Assembly: GCA_023846275.1 (NCBI GenBank) | Contig: CM043865.1 | Coordinates: forward strand, 34,486,412 to 34,550,411 | Direction of reading: 5' to 3' | From: Vanilla planifolia | Lineage: Eukaryota; Streptophyta; Magnoliopsida; Asparagales; Orchidaceae | Length of the DNA stretch: 64,000 nt | Shown: positions 37,821 to 49,313 of the stretch, piece by piece | Position numbering within the stretch: position 1 is the stretch's first letter | Layout: every line of letters begins with the position of its first letter | Made by a program: the position numbers and the translations under genes | The notes under the pieces: model-generated | The model's input: only the letters and a program-made list of their open reading frames with translations | Databases searched by the model: none | Told to the model about the DNA's origin: nothing

Positions 37821-39575
37821 TCACCAATAATCTTGACATGAGCATTCTCCACCTTTGAAATGGTGGAAACGTGCTCGATCACGAATGATGATCATCCTAT
37901 CATATGCCTTAGATGTGAGTTTAGCCACGGTGTGGCAATCCATACATATCCTAATATTCTTATTGACCCTTATTGGCGTGTCATGCGGTGAACTAAGCAA
38001 CCCAAACGCAATTGCCAATTTTTCACTATGGTACCACAAGGCATTCTCCTTCTCCTCATCCCCAATGTCATGCAGCACATTTCTTGTGTCAGGAACATAT
38101 CCCAATTGTTGGATCCTCCCTCCCATCTCCTCCAACTTCTCGTAAATCTCTCTCCATCTGAAATGCCCCTTGTCACCGTTCACGAACTTGTGCACCTCTC
38201 CGTCCAGTTCCATGTAGCTGAATCCAGGAACCTTTATCACGTCACTTTTTCTCATGGCATCCCTGATCCGACCCACATCAGCCCATCGTGCCTTTGAAGC
38301 GTACACATTAGATAGCAAAACGAAGTCACCACAACTGTTGGATCCTATCTCCTTGAGCTTCTCTGACACTTTTTCGGCAAGGGTTTCATCGCCGTAGGTC
38401 TTGCATGCCCCGAGGAGAGTCTGGTATAAGACGGCGTCAGCGGGGAAAGGCATGGCAGTGACTATGCCATATGCCTCCTCAAGCCGCCCGGCCCGGCTCA
38501 GGAGGTCGACTACCGTTCCATAGTGCTTCATTGTGCGAGAGACCCGCATAGTGTGGAATATGCGGAGGCCATCGTCGACAAGCCCGCTGTGAGTGCACCC
38601 ACAAAGGACCGCAAGGTAGGTGATAGTGTCGGGTTCGATTGAGGTTGAGCTGAGCAATTCGTCAAACAGTTGAAGAGCATCTCTTCCACGGCCATGGTGA
38701 GCAAGGGTCATAATGGCGGCATTCCAGGAGACGAGGGTCTTGGAATGCAGGGAGCGGAAGACAGTAAGAGCGCAGGCAACGTCGCCACACTTAGCATACA
38801 TGTCGATGAGCGCATTGCAAACGCGGACGTCAGCATCAAGAGCGAGGGAACGTGCGAATGCGTGGATGGAAGCGCCCTCGGCGATGGCACCTAACTGCGC
38901 GCAGGCTGATAGGGCGACGACGATGGTGACGGCGTCAGGAAATTCCCGCGAGGAAGGGGGGTTGTCGCGCAGTCGACGGAAGAGGGAGAGGGAATCGTGC
39001 GGAAGGAGGGCAGCGAGGAGGGCGTTCCAGGTGGCAATGTCCCGAAGTGGCATCTCGTGGAAGGCTTGTAGAGCAAGATCGGAGCGCGAGGCCTTGGCGT
39101 AGGCGTCGACAAGCGTAGTAACGAGGCGGACGTCGGCGGCCAGGCCGAGGTGGAATAGGTGAGAGTGGAGAGGGGAGATAGAGGGAAGGGAGGACAGGCG
39201 CGCGACGGCCTTAAGGACGAAGGAAAGAGAGAGGGCGTCGGGACGGGACGCTGAGAGAAGACAAGGATAGAGAGAGATAGCCGGAGAGGGGTCTGGGGCC
39301 ATTGAGAGGCCACGAAGGATGGCATTGAAGTCGTTAGTAGTGGGGAAAATGATGAGGCGTAGCATAGAGGAGGCGTGGGGAAGGTCACCGAAAGAGGAGA
39401 CGGCGAAAAGCTCCATAAGCTTGGACCGGAGGGAGCTGACAAGCTGGAAGAGGCCACTGGCGATGAGGTACCCATGGAGTTGCTTGAGATGGGAGAGCGA
39501 GGAGCAACTATTGATGAGGGAATCGAGCGGCGCCATCTTAACGGGCTCAAGATTTGGCACCTCTCCCAGTTCCAA
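37821..39575 (-). CDS. E/DYW-class pentatricopeptide repeat protein (At1g34160-like)
   Basis: An intronless 584-residue PLS-type PPR protein, of a class that binds organelle RNA and often directs C-to-U editing. PPR-like repeats span about residues 20-380 (for example CNALIDMYAKCGDVACALTVF at about 253-273 and HYGTVVDLLSRAGRLEEA at 351-368). An E region follows, then a PG box (VPGFSY, 449-454) and a DYW domain to the end. The deaminase-like zinc site is intact: H516-S-E518 and C544-M-D-C547-H. The tail ends C-S-C-Q-D-Y-W. The closest match I recognise is Arabidopsis At1g34160 (similar length; shared YHSEKLA, REIYEK, GDFVLLSNVYA, LHDIG-EEKENAL). The first Met gives MELGEVPNLEP; Met14 (MAPLDSLIN) is a possible alternative. 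GC content falls from 5' to 3', as in many monocot genes. The RNA target is unknown. Confidence 0.93.
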   Translation of the reverse strand: MELGEVPNLEPVKMAPLDSLINSCSSLSHLKQLHGYLIASGLFQLVSSLRSKLMELFAVSSFGDLPHASSMLRLIIFPTTNDFNAILRGLSMAPDPSPAISLYPCLLSASRPDALSLSFVLKAVARLSSLPSISPLHSHLFHLGLAADVRLVTTLVDAYAKASRSDLALQAFHEMPLRDIATWNALLAALLPHDSLSLFRRLRDNPPSSREFPDAVTIVVALSACAQLGAIAEGASIHAFARSLALDADVRVCNALIDMYAKCGDVACALTVFRSLHSKTLVSWNAAIMTLAHHGRGRDALQLFDELLSSTSIEPDTITYLAVLCGCTHSGLVDDGLRIFHTMRVSRTMKHYGTVVDLLSRAGRLEEAYGIVTAMPFPADAVLYQTLLGACKTYGDETLAEKVSEKLKEIGSNSCGDFVLLSNVYASKARWADVGRIRDAMRKSDVIKVPGFSYMELDGEVHKFVNGDKGHFRWREIYEKLEEMGGRIQQLGYVPDTRNVLHDIGDEEKENALWYHSEKLAIAFGLLSSPHDTPIRVNKNIRICMDCHTVAKLTSKAYDRMIIIRDRARFHHFKGGECSCQDYW

Positions 39576-39887
39576 ATTTATGGTTTTATTTTGAATTTTT
39601 TTAAAAAAATTTTACTTTGTTACATGCATTTGACCATTGAAAGCTCACACAAATAAAAAAATAATATGATGTCGATATATTTATTGTTGAATGTATAAAA
39701 ATATCTAAAATGCTTTTGTTCAAAATAATATAACATGCTTACTATTAATTAAGAATAAAAATGTAAATAATAAAGTTGAGAATTCTATTTCACTCTATTT
39801 TTTTTTTCCATATTTCGATTCCATTTTTTTATTTTTTTTATATATTTTTTACTTAAATACTTTTTTCAAACTTTAGTTCTTGCAAAA

Positions 39888-39890
<3 letters not shown>

Positions 39891-39943
<53 letters not shown>
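39891..39943. repeat. (TA)26 microsatellite
   Basis: An uninterrupted TA run of about 52 bases located 315 bp upstream of the PPR start codon. Such a tract is likely to be length-polymorphic. Confidence 0.97.
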
Positions 39944-39947
<4 letters not shown>

Positions 39948-40869
39948 GATGATCAAGAATTTGGGATTTTATTTTAGCACTGAATTATTATCGATTCAAG
40001 TCATTTATATATTTACAAATGGATGATTTAATCGACATGTTTTTACTATAACATTTGCCCATTTAGATGCTATTATCATATTTTCAAGAGGATTGACCAA
40101 CAAATGTCTTATCCATTATTAATTATTTAGATTCAAAATCAACTATTTTATAGCCTTAGATGGTTGGCAAGGAACATTATGAACCTGTGCAATGAGTTAA
40201 ATAGGCTTCACAACATTACAAAGAACTATAGGCCATTTTAGCCATCCTTGGTTTGGACGAATTATTTGAATAATATTGTCTGATTATAGCAAAAGCATAA
40301 AGAGATTTTTTTATCACAACTATTTCTCTATGATGAAAGTATTTACTAGTCTCTCAATAAATATTTGATCTTGCAAATATAATTAAGATGTTTTGACTCG
40401 TTCTTTCCGAGAATTAGATTGTCTTTTTAAGCAAGCCTTTTATGTGGTGGGTAACATTTAGGGAGCAAAAAACCAAAACCTACTCAAAGAGAGGTTCACA
40501 TCTACTTACCCAAAAATAAAAGTTTTTAAAGACAATTAGAGCAAGTTAGCCATAATAGAAAAGATCTTTTTCTAAAGGGGTTCGATTAAAACTACTACAT
40601 GTCCAAGGTCTCATATTGCAATAATTTCAAAGGTTTCTCTTCTTTTATCCTCATCAACAAAAAATTTGAAATTTCTTGAATTTTTTATAACAAGTCTAAG
40701 CCTAACTTCAATTTTTTAAAGCACTTTTTTTCATTACATTATTTCGAAAACCCAAAGACTTGATTGTATGGATATGTAAAATATAAGATTTTCAATCCTA
40801 ATAAAAAGAGAGAAACAAATATTAGATTGAAAGGTAAAGCTAGCAAACAAAATTCTATACTTGATTATA

Positions 40870-40891
40870 TGTGTGTGTGTGTGTGTGTGTA
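40870..40891. repeat. (GT)10 microsatellite
   Basis: Uninterrupted GT dinucleotides in the PPR-PME intergenic region. Confidence 0.95.
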
Positions 40892-43690
40892 TGTTGTGTG
40901 CTTATTTTTAATACAAAAAGCCAGCAATTTTGTTATGACTTTTTATTATTATACAATTGGTATAGAGTTGTTTTTCTTTTTTTAAGATATAATGTATGAT
41001 ATCAACTTTAGTTGGTTAATTTAATCAAATCATTATTGTTTAGCATGTATAATAGTTATAATGATGATCTTGCACATGGTTTGTGTTTATCTAACACGAG
41101 GGGGGGTCAAAAAAGCCATGTGAATTAATTTTTAAGTTACTTAGGTGGTTCTAGTTGTATTGTGTGTGTCTTTTGGTATAACTAGTTATTCTTTATTTAT
41201 GAATCAAATTTGCTAGTAGGTAATAAATTTTGTAACAAGTCTTTTTTATGCTATTCTTATAATAAGATTTTCATAGGGTTTTCTTTAGTAGAATTTTTAT
41301 GTGGAAGTGTTAGTACAGATCAATTTATTTTGACTCATTTTTATATTTTACTTACTTTTGTATTGTCTTTCTTTATTGATGTATTTATGCTAATACATTT
41401 CTTTTATACATAACAAGCTATTTCAAGTACTTTACAAGGAAGACATATCACAGATATTTTTAATTTCTCATATTGAGGAAGTAAAAAATATTTCATTATT
41501 ATAGATATGAATTATTTCAAACATAAAACATATAATTTGTATATTTTTCTTTAACTATAAAATGAAGTATTGAATTTGTTTAATTGATTTTAACATGATT
41601 ATAAATTGTTAAAGCATTTTTCTTAAAATAAAAGTCGATGAATTATGATAATGTACAACTTGAAATATGGAATGATTCATGTAGATATATGATCAAATGT
41701 GTCATGTTAGAATTGACCATAATTAATGTGTCTTCATAGATAATCTCCAACCCCTTTATGTAACATGTGATATGATAGTTCATTTTGAAAAGAATCATGT
41801 TTATGATTAAATTTGAAACAAGTGTCACATATTTATAAGTTTCATAAGAATTCTAAAATGAATTATATGACATAATGTAATATTCTCAAATTCTTCATAT
41901 CATCATTATTATCAGCAGTTGTACCCTTGACTCATTAACATTGCCATTGATTATCATCAGTATTGAAATAGCCATTATTGTTAATAAAATAATTGTTAAG
42001 GTTGTTTGTAAATATTATAATGAAAGAACAATAAAATTATATTGTTAGGTATTTCACCAAAAAAAAAATTATTCAATTTCATTAAAAACTATCAATAAAA
42101 TACCTCTATTTTATGCAAAGTGTAAAGGTTTTTTCACTAAGGAATAAGGAATGAAAACTACTAAACCCCTAAGAGGTTTTTGAATAAGTGATTGTTTAAT
42201 AATGAGTAAGAAACATCCATTTTTTGCTAAATAGAATCAATCAAACTCATAATCCATTAGATATTGTTGAATGAGTTATATTTCATAAGAAAATAGTTTT
42301 TAGTTGTTTAGTTATTTGATAACTAAAATTATCAATTGATAAATAATCACTATGCGTCATACTCATTATGAATTGATCGACTTTTTCCCCTATAGTTAAT
42401 GTGCACTTTGTCCTTAACGTTTTGAATTTTTTCAAAAATTTTAATAAATTGTGAATATAGTCTAAATAATAAATGCCCAAGTTTCCTTCGGTCCAAAGTT
42501 TAGTAAAAAACACATACTTTAATTCCTAAACTAATTAATTTATAACTCCAATATTTGAAATGATAAATTAATTGATATTTATAAAAAATTATGAAATGGG
42601 ATAAAATATTTTTTGAAAAAAACTTTTTTTAATGAAAAAATTTCATCTCTTCGAATAAAATAATTTCCTTGACTTTAAATTAAAAACATAATTTTTTGTA
42701 TAAAAAATTGATATTTATTTTCCAAGATGTAATAACTAGAAGTGCAATTGATGATAAAGACCAACATAAGAGCAATTTATAACTTAATCGCATTACATTG
42801 ACATGCAACATTAACCATTTTGATTGTAGAGTATGTACTAATATTACAAATTGATGCATTTCTTTTACAAGAACTAAAATGGAGAAAGACTAATGATTCA
42901 TATAAACTACTTAATAGAAAATATTCCAAATTAATATAATGAATAACTAAAAATCTAAGCTAAGACAAATAAGTGAGAGAGAAATTAAAAATTCATAAAA
43001 AAATAAAAAAATAGAAAAATGATAAAATATTCATAATATTTTATAAGCAATTCACATAAATAGTTAGATTTTAAAAACATGTCAATAAATTGGTAAAGAA
43101 ATATACATTATCTTTTCTAGTGTTGAATAAATGTGAAATTTGATAACAAGAGCAACAAACAATTGAGGAAATAATATCTTTCTAATTTATGAGACAAATA
43201 AAAAGAATAGAATAATTTCAATATATAGAATATAATTTTAGAATCTCATGATCTAAAATTTGGAATCTAAAACTCTCATTAAATAAAATTGAGCAATCCA
43301 TTAAATAAGAAAATAATAAATAATAAACATGAAAAGGTACACATAACATGGGTTAACACATCAAGGCTTATTTATCTTTTAAATGCATGGTGTAAGAATC
43401 AATATTGGCATATTAAAAGTGGTTATGTTCATCCATTTTAGCAAGTAGTTGTTATGTGATTGTAACTATGTATGATGACAAGCATGATTATACATATTAT
43501 TTTGATAGGTGTTTAGGTATGTTATATCTTATCTAAGCAGACATCAACCATAAAACGTGAAGAGATTCGTGTTGTCATTCTTGTTCTGTCATCAATTTTC
43601 ATGGCATTTAAAGACGTCAAAGGCAATTCCACATTTGTTAGATGATACATCAGTGGGTTTGGTATATAAGCTCGAAGGTAGCGCACGAGG

Positions 43691-45466
43691 TTACTTTACG
43701 AGGGAAAGAGAATGTGGAACGCCGGAATAAGGGATCCACGCTCCGCCGCCAAGCAGCCTGTCGGCAGTCCATGTCGACGCTTCCCTCCTATCAATCACCC
43801 GATACCCCCTCCAATTAACCCTCGCCGTCGTGCTCGCCCCCGGGCCTCGGTTGTTGAATTCCGCATAGTAAAGCGTATTTAGGGCGAAATTGCCATTCCA
43901 CTCAAACCATCCCTCCGGCCGGATCAGATCACCCAACAAAGACTCCATGACGACGGTGGTGGAGAACTGCTTCCATGGCCGGCCGAGAAAGCTCCGGATC
44001 TTGAACCGGTCAGGGAAGAGGCGCTGCTCCGGGACGATTCGACAGTTCTGGATGACGATCCCGGTCCGCTCGTTGGGCGTGTCCTTGCCGTGGGCCGTCA
44101 CGGTGTTGAATTGATTGTCCATGGGGCGGCGAAGGATGATGAGGCTGTTTTGGATGACCACGGCCGAGTCGCCAAAGATGAAATCGATGGTTCCGGAGAT
44201 GACGCAGTTACGGACGAAGTGCCGCCCCGATTGGGGATAGAACGAGTCCTGGAAGCCGTCGATGCGGCAATTGTAGAGAACCGCTGCGTCGGCGTTCAGA
44301 CGTAGTGCCACCGCCTGGTGTCCCTGCGGCCCCGCCGTGTTTGTGAATCCCATTGACCTCGCAATGAACCCCGGAGCTTGCACCGCTGCAATCATCCCCA
44401 ACCAAATCATCCAAAGATAAATCGAGATATATATATTTACTTATTTATATTTATAAATAGGGTTAACATTTTGAATGGAAGTGTACTTACAGAAGGTGGC
44501 GGTCTTGAAGGTGCCGACGCCCTCAGCAAAGTTGAGGCGACCGGTGACGATAGTCTTGCGCGGGCCGTCACCGTATATGAGGAGATTGGGCTTGTCCTTC
44601 TCGACGATCACTTTCTCGTTATAGATCCCGGCTTTGACGTAGATGACATAGCGGCCGGAATATTTCTTGGGCATGGCCTTGAGTGCATCATTGATGGTTT
44701 TAAACTGCCCACTCCCATCCTTGGCCACCACTGCATTTGGTCTGGCCCTGAAGGTTATAGGACGGTGGGAGGCGAGGAGTTTCCGATCGGCTGCCGACAT
44801 CCACGACGGGTACCCGTCAGCCGCAGCCAGCAGGCGTCGTCCGCCGCTAATCCCGCCGTCGATGGTGATGTTAAGGCCGAGGTCGAGTGCCTTAGCGACG
44901 CGGCCTATGGAGGAGACGATGGCAATGGCATTATCGGTAAGCACGGTGGTGTTTTGTAGTGCGGCGTTCAGCTGCACGTTAAGCTCCTCCGACTCGATGC
45001 TTGCGAGGCAGTTGGTGCGGTAGGAGATGACCATGCTGAGCCACGCCTCGAAGTCGTTGAGGCGGTGGCCATTGTCGGCCTCGGCTAGGACGGCGGCGAG
45101 CCGGTCGCTAGCGTCGGCGAGGAGTTCCTTGCAGAACTCGAAGCCGTCGTTGTCGATGGAACCCTTGGCGTCCTTGTGGAGCTCGTGGACCTTCTGGTAA
45201 GCAGACTGGACCTCGCCGGTGATGACCTTTACGGCGGCCCGGATGATGTCGCCGACGGTGGATGTTTCGTTGATGGAGGAGAGGGTTTCCTCGCAGACCT
45301 CTTTGTACACCGCTTGGGAGCAAAGGGTGGAGGCGGACTTGGAGGTGGTGGTTAGATTGCCGCCCGAGGGAGTGCTACCGGAGCGGATGGTTATGGCGAT
45401 CACACCAATAACGGCGGCGATGAGGAGGATGGCGGAAAAGGCGCCGATGACGACCTTCTTTGCCAT
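43691..45466 (-). CDS. type I pectin methylesterase with PMEI pro-region
   Basis: Removes methyl groups from cell-wall homogalacturonan, secreted through the Golgi. Two exons, 44491-45466 and 43691-44385, joined across a 105-nt GT-AG intron (phase 1; TATF-S-VQAPGF) give 556 residues. Residues 5-27 form a hydrophobic signal-anchor. The inhibitor-like pro-domain (about 45-195) has its four cysteines (C49, C58, C112, C153). Two processing motifs follow, RRLL (210-213) and RKLL (228-231). The catalytic domain shows GIYNE (281-284), QAVALR (349-354), QDS (371-373, usually QDT), DFIFG (393-397) and LGRPW (459-463), so catalytic Gln, Asp, Asp and Arg are all present. The sequence around RPEGWFEWNG and the N-terminal anchor resemble the VANGUARD1/PME58-like group; this assignment is from memory. 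The 5' end is GC-rich. No defects seen. Confidence 0.95.
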
Positions 45467-45599
45467 TTTGGGTCTCTCTGCCTCTCCCTGTTCGTGAATG
45501 AAAACTGGAGGAGAAGAAGAGGAGGTTTAATTTGCTTGGAGTCGAAGCTCCTTATGCTGTTGTGGTGCAGCCCGAGGAAGGAGGGGAAGCCCTGGGGGA

Positions 45600-45608
45600 T
45601 CATATACT
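45600..45608 (-). promoter_or_regulatory. possible TATA element of the PME gene
   Basis: GTATATGAT on the minus strand lies about 135 bases upstream of the PME start codon in an otherwise GC-moderate region, a reasonable TATA position. The evidence is positional only. Confidence 0.3.
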
Positions 45609-45609
45609 G

Positions 45610-46020
45610 TTCTTGGTTGAAAGCTTCAATGGTTAACCGATAATGATGGCGATGCGAACCGTTTTGAGGGTTGTTTCGCGGTTGTGCGTTGTAAGCGTAG
45701 CCTATATCGAGAAACTGAGCTGCGGAGGAGAATTGTCTGTGAGTTTGCAGGTGAAACTCTTCCTTTGGATTATATTAGGTATGCTTGGTTTTGCCTATTA
45801 ACAGTTGTGTAGAATCTGAGCTGCGGAGGGTGGTTTATGTTTACCGTTGATTGCCCTCTTCTCGCGGGGCTTCTTAATTCTTTCGAGTTACAATCCTTCA
45901 CTTGGTCTACGTTTGTTCTAAGAAAGACAACAAATTTATTCTTGTTTTACGTTTCTTCTAAGAAGGATAACAAATTTACTACATATCAAGTTGTGGTAAA
46001 TAAGGTTTTCGCATCACTTT
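45610..46020. other. upstream flank of the PME gene
   Basis: Mixed-composition sequence upstream of the PME start, with a short duplication: GAGCTGCGGAGGA recurs at about 45717 and 45818, each followed by TTGTnTG-like text, and TTTCTTCTAAGAA-type text recurs at 45913 and 45953. It probably includes the PME promoter. Confidence 0.4.
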
Positions 46021-46026
46021 GAAAAA

Positions 46027-47215
46027 AGACCATATATTGCCATTATTATGTCAATTATTATTTCTTCTCTTACACTCATGACATGTACCATTGATGTGTC
46101 AAGTTTTAGCATGATTGTTGACACAAACTTGAATTTTAATAGTCTACTCGATTTTGCTACTTTGTAGTCCCTCGCCCAAGCAATCACCTAGACAATTATG
46201 ATCATTTTTGTCAATTGATTGGTTAAAACACCTTTTATATTGGTTATCATATCCAAACTAACCTCCATGCCTACACTTAAGCTTTGATAGCCTTAATGAA
46301 GTTGGTCCTACCTATCTCTCAATAGACCCTTTTACTATTATAATTTATACACTCTATTAGTTCTACCTACCCATTCAATTATTAAGCTAAATATTTTCTT
46401 AAAACCTAAGATATTAAATATGTATTTAATTTTGATGTAGATTTGATTGATGAATTACTCTCCATTGACATGTCAAATCACCTAAATATTTATTTTTCCT
46501 TAATATAAATACATCTTCAACATATGATATATAAGAACCAACATTATTGTGCACCTTTAAATGCTATTCAAAAGCTTATTATTTTCTCACATTTCATTGC
46601 AAACCACTTATTGGTCACGAAATTTTTTTAAGATTTGCTTTAGATTTATTTTCTTCTATCTTAACTAGGACTATCTAGTATAAAAGTTTTTTCATTGTAA
46701 TTTCAAGAAACAGTAGAGTATTTTCTATCGATGTTATTATGATGTTTTTTTTTCTCTTTAAGAATTTTTTTATTACCATTTCTTGTGTGTATTATTTTTT
46801 CTCACTCTATTATAACTCTTCTACTTAGCATGTGATATTTTTACACATGTATGCAAAGCCAATGTTTGTGCATGTGCTAAAAACCTTTGACATCAGCTTT
46901 TTTTATACTCTTATTAAGATGTCTTTTCTCATGACCCAAAGATGTCTTCCCACTAGAACATTGGTCTATATCAAATAACTTTTTGGTTATGGTGATAGAT
47001 CAAAACTTCAAAAGATTAATTGAATAGAGATGCACATAGTAGATTTCACCATTAGAAGGAAATATCCTTTATGTTCATAAATGCAACTATGCCTAGAGTT
47101 GGAGACATAGATTTTAATACGATACTCTATTAACTCCATTCTCCAAGGAATTAGTGAACGCTCAATTTATTTTAAGGCTAATTAGAAAATATGCTATAAT
47201 AAGGGTGAATACACA
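46027..47215. repeat. 1.2-kb dispersed repeat, copy A
   Basis: This block is collinear with 58377-59575 along its whole length. Shared runs include TCAATTATTATTTCTTCT, TTTTAGCATGATTGTTG, TAATAGTCTACTC, CTAGACAATTATGATCATT, CCATTCTCCAAGGAATTA and TATGCTATAAT. By eye the two copies agree at most positions, with small indels. No coding domain is visible on either strand. Confidence 0.85.
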
Positions 47216-49313
47216 TTTCAAATGGGGCCTTAAGCAAGGAAGGTAGATAATGGGGGTTATAGGGATTGTTGAATAAAACATCATGTTATTATAGTAATTA
47301 CTTTTGATTTTAGTAACAAGAAATACCATTTTTATGTTCTGATTTGCGAGTTTTTCTATGCATGTCATTGACAAAAAACAAAGTAATTCATTACCTTGGT
47401 GGTGATGAATACGTACCTTCTTGTCTATGATGTGGAATGTAAGTCATAGATATCTAGCGATACCCTGTGTTTTGTTCTTAAACTTTTTCCAATAAAATAA
47501 AGGGTTGCTTGTTATAAAGTTTTGATTGGTCAATTATCGTTTAGAGTTTTTGACTCATTCTAACAATTAGCATATTCCTTGTATGTTTGCAACTGAACTA
47601 ACTCAACTTAAGCATCTAACCTTTATATGGGCATCAAGAGTATTGGTCCTTCAACCCTACTTTGCTCAATCAAGTTTCCTAATTGGGTCACTTGGTTATC
47701 CCTCCTTGAATAATGATTCGTAGACCTTATTGACAAACAAATACTTAAAGCTCTAGATTGACTAGTCTAGCTTTATCTTAGCTTGATATAGCCAAGTCTC
47801 TTTATTGGTAACCCACTATTATCATAGTCAAGAATTTGAATAAGTGAAAACTATAAGTTATAGTTGCATACATGATCATTAATATTTCTCTATTCAATGC
47901 ATTTTTTACTTATGATCCTTCGTACTATTTGATCTTATTTCTTATATCTTCCAAATTTAGCCTCAATTTGACAAAATGCTTGTTTAGGCAATGCTTGAGA
48001 ATTAATTATTGAACTTTTTTTTGTGACTATTAGGTGTTCTTTACTAGATTCTTTATAACTCTCAGAGGTGACCACATCATCGTTGCCTCTCTCTTCTTTC
48101 TTTTTATTCTCAATATTTTTAGTGACACTCATCATGGTTAGATAGCAAGTTATTTTCTTCTCAACATGTGTTAGGTGAGGTAATGGATAGATGTAAAAAG
48201 TTTGACACACATGAGGCCTATGTCAGATGAATCTCATTGAAGTCTTGTTATATTAGCTTATTGTTTGACTTGAAGCAGCATATTCTTAAGAAATAGGTTG
48301 GCCACCTCCTCATCTGATTTCTTCACCTTCTTCATAATAACTCATTTCTTTTAGGCACCCTAAATCCCCTTGTTGCATAATAACGTTCCTCTAGCTTTCG
48401 CTTTACTAGTATGTTCCTCTATTTTATTTCCTTGATTTAAAGCTTGATGTTGTATTTTTTTATCAACTCCTCGACAAAAGAGCATTGAAGGATTAGTTGT
48501 TGTATTGCCTCCTAGATAAGCACAACCATGTAAGTGCTTTAAAAGGACTTCAATATTATAATTGAACCCATGACCTAAAGTCCTTATTTTCAAGTGTAGG
48601 CTCTTTTGGTAAGAGAGAGCAAGTGCTTCTTGAGGATCTCTAAATTTTAGATGGGTCACTGGCCTTTGGATGAAGATGAATTTTCTTGGTCACCTTGCTT
48701 ATAACTCAAGAGAGAACAAAGATAATAGTTGCCTCATTGTACTAAGGTTAGAAGAGTTTGAATTTGAGATTGTCCATCTCTTGCCTTAATGGAGACCCAT
48801 TCAAGCGACCTATCATGTTCCTCTAGCTCTATAACTCATTTAGCTTCTCATGGCTTATCATCGTTGTTATTAATTATGTATGCTTTGATAAGGGCATGAT
48901 CCTTCCACTTCTTCTTCATGGGTACCTTGGTCACTGTGTTAAAGACTAAGGTGTTAGGATGACATCCAAAGGTTCATATGCAAATCTTATCAAGTTGAAC
49001 TCTTTTTAATCCTTCTTTGCACTTGCTATCTTAGGATGGAATCACAAGGTCTCCTCCTTTCCCCAGCTCAGTAGTGTGGAAAGGCACATCTTCTGCTGCG
49101 AGAACCCATTGAAGTTTATAATGTAGCATTTCAGTTGAGTGGCTAGTCGATTTACAATAGCTTCATATCTTGGATTGTTTCACTTATCTGCCCATGAATT
49201 ATCTGCTTAGGCCCACTCCTAATTGATGTCTAGAATGAAACCAAGAAGATCTCTAAGTGCTATGATGAAATTGATGCTACGTCCATAATAAACTTGATCT
49301 CTATTGTGGGATC
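47216..49313. other. unassigned repeat-like DNA left of the SIRE-like LTR
   Basis: Mixed AT-rich sequence. On the minus strand, open stretches at 48360-48659 and around 48780-49120 (for example VPFHTTELGKGGDLVIP and KVPMKKKWKDHALIKA) suggest a broken coding region, but I do not recognise a family. On the plus strand the end of this segment abuts a polypurine tract, so part should be the 3' internal region of an LTR element. Confidence 0.4.

Larger units (their letters stand above)
39576..43690. other. intergenic region between the PPR and PME genes
   Basis: Strongly AT-rich DNA without recognisable genes or clear transposon domains. It contains a long (TA)n tract, a (GT)10 tract and many homopolymer runs. 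Small frames such as those at 40764-40985, 41210-41413 and 42283-42513 translate low-complexity DNA. Confidence 0.5.

Noticed and set aside
38708-39594. Several long open frames on both strands overlapping the PPR gene 5' half
   Set aside because: They are GC-driven shadow frames of the PPR coding sequence, with no homology of their own.
44090-45497. Open frames on the plus strand across the PME gene
   Set aside because: They are antisense shadows of the GC-rich PME exons.
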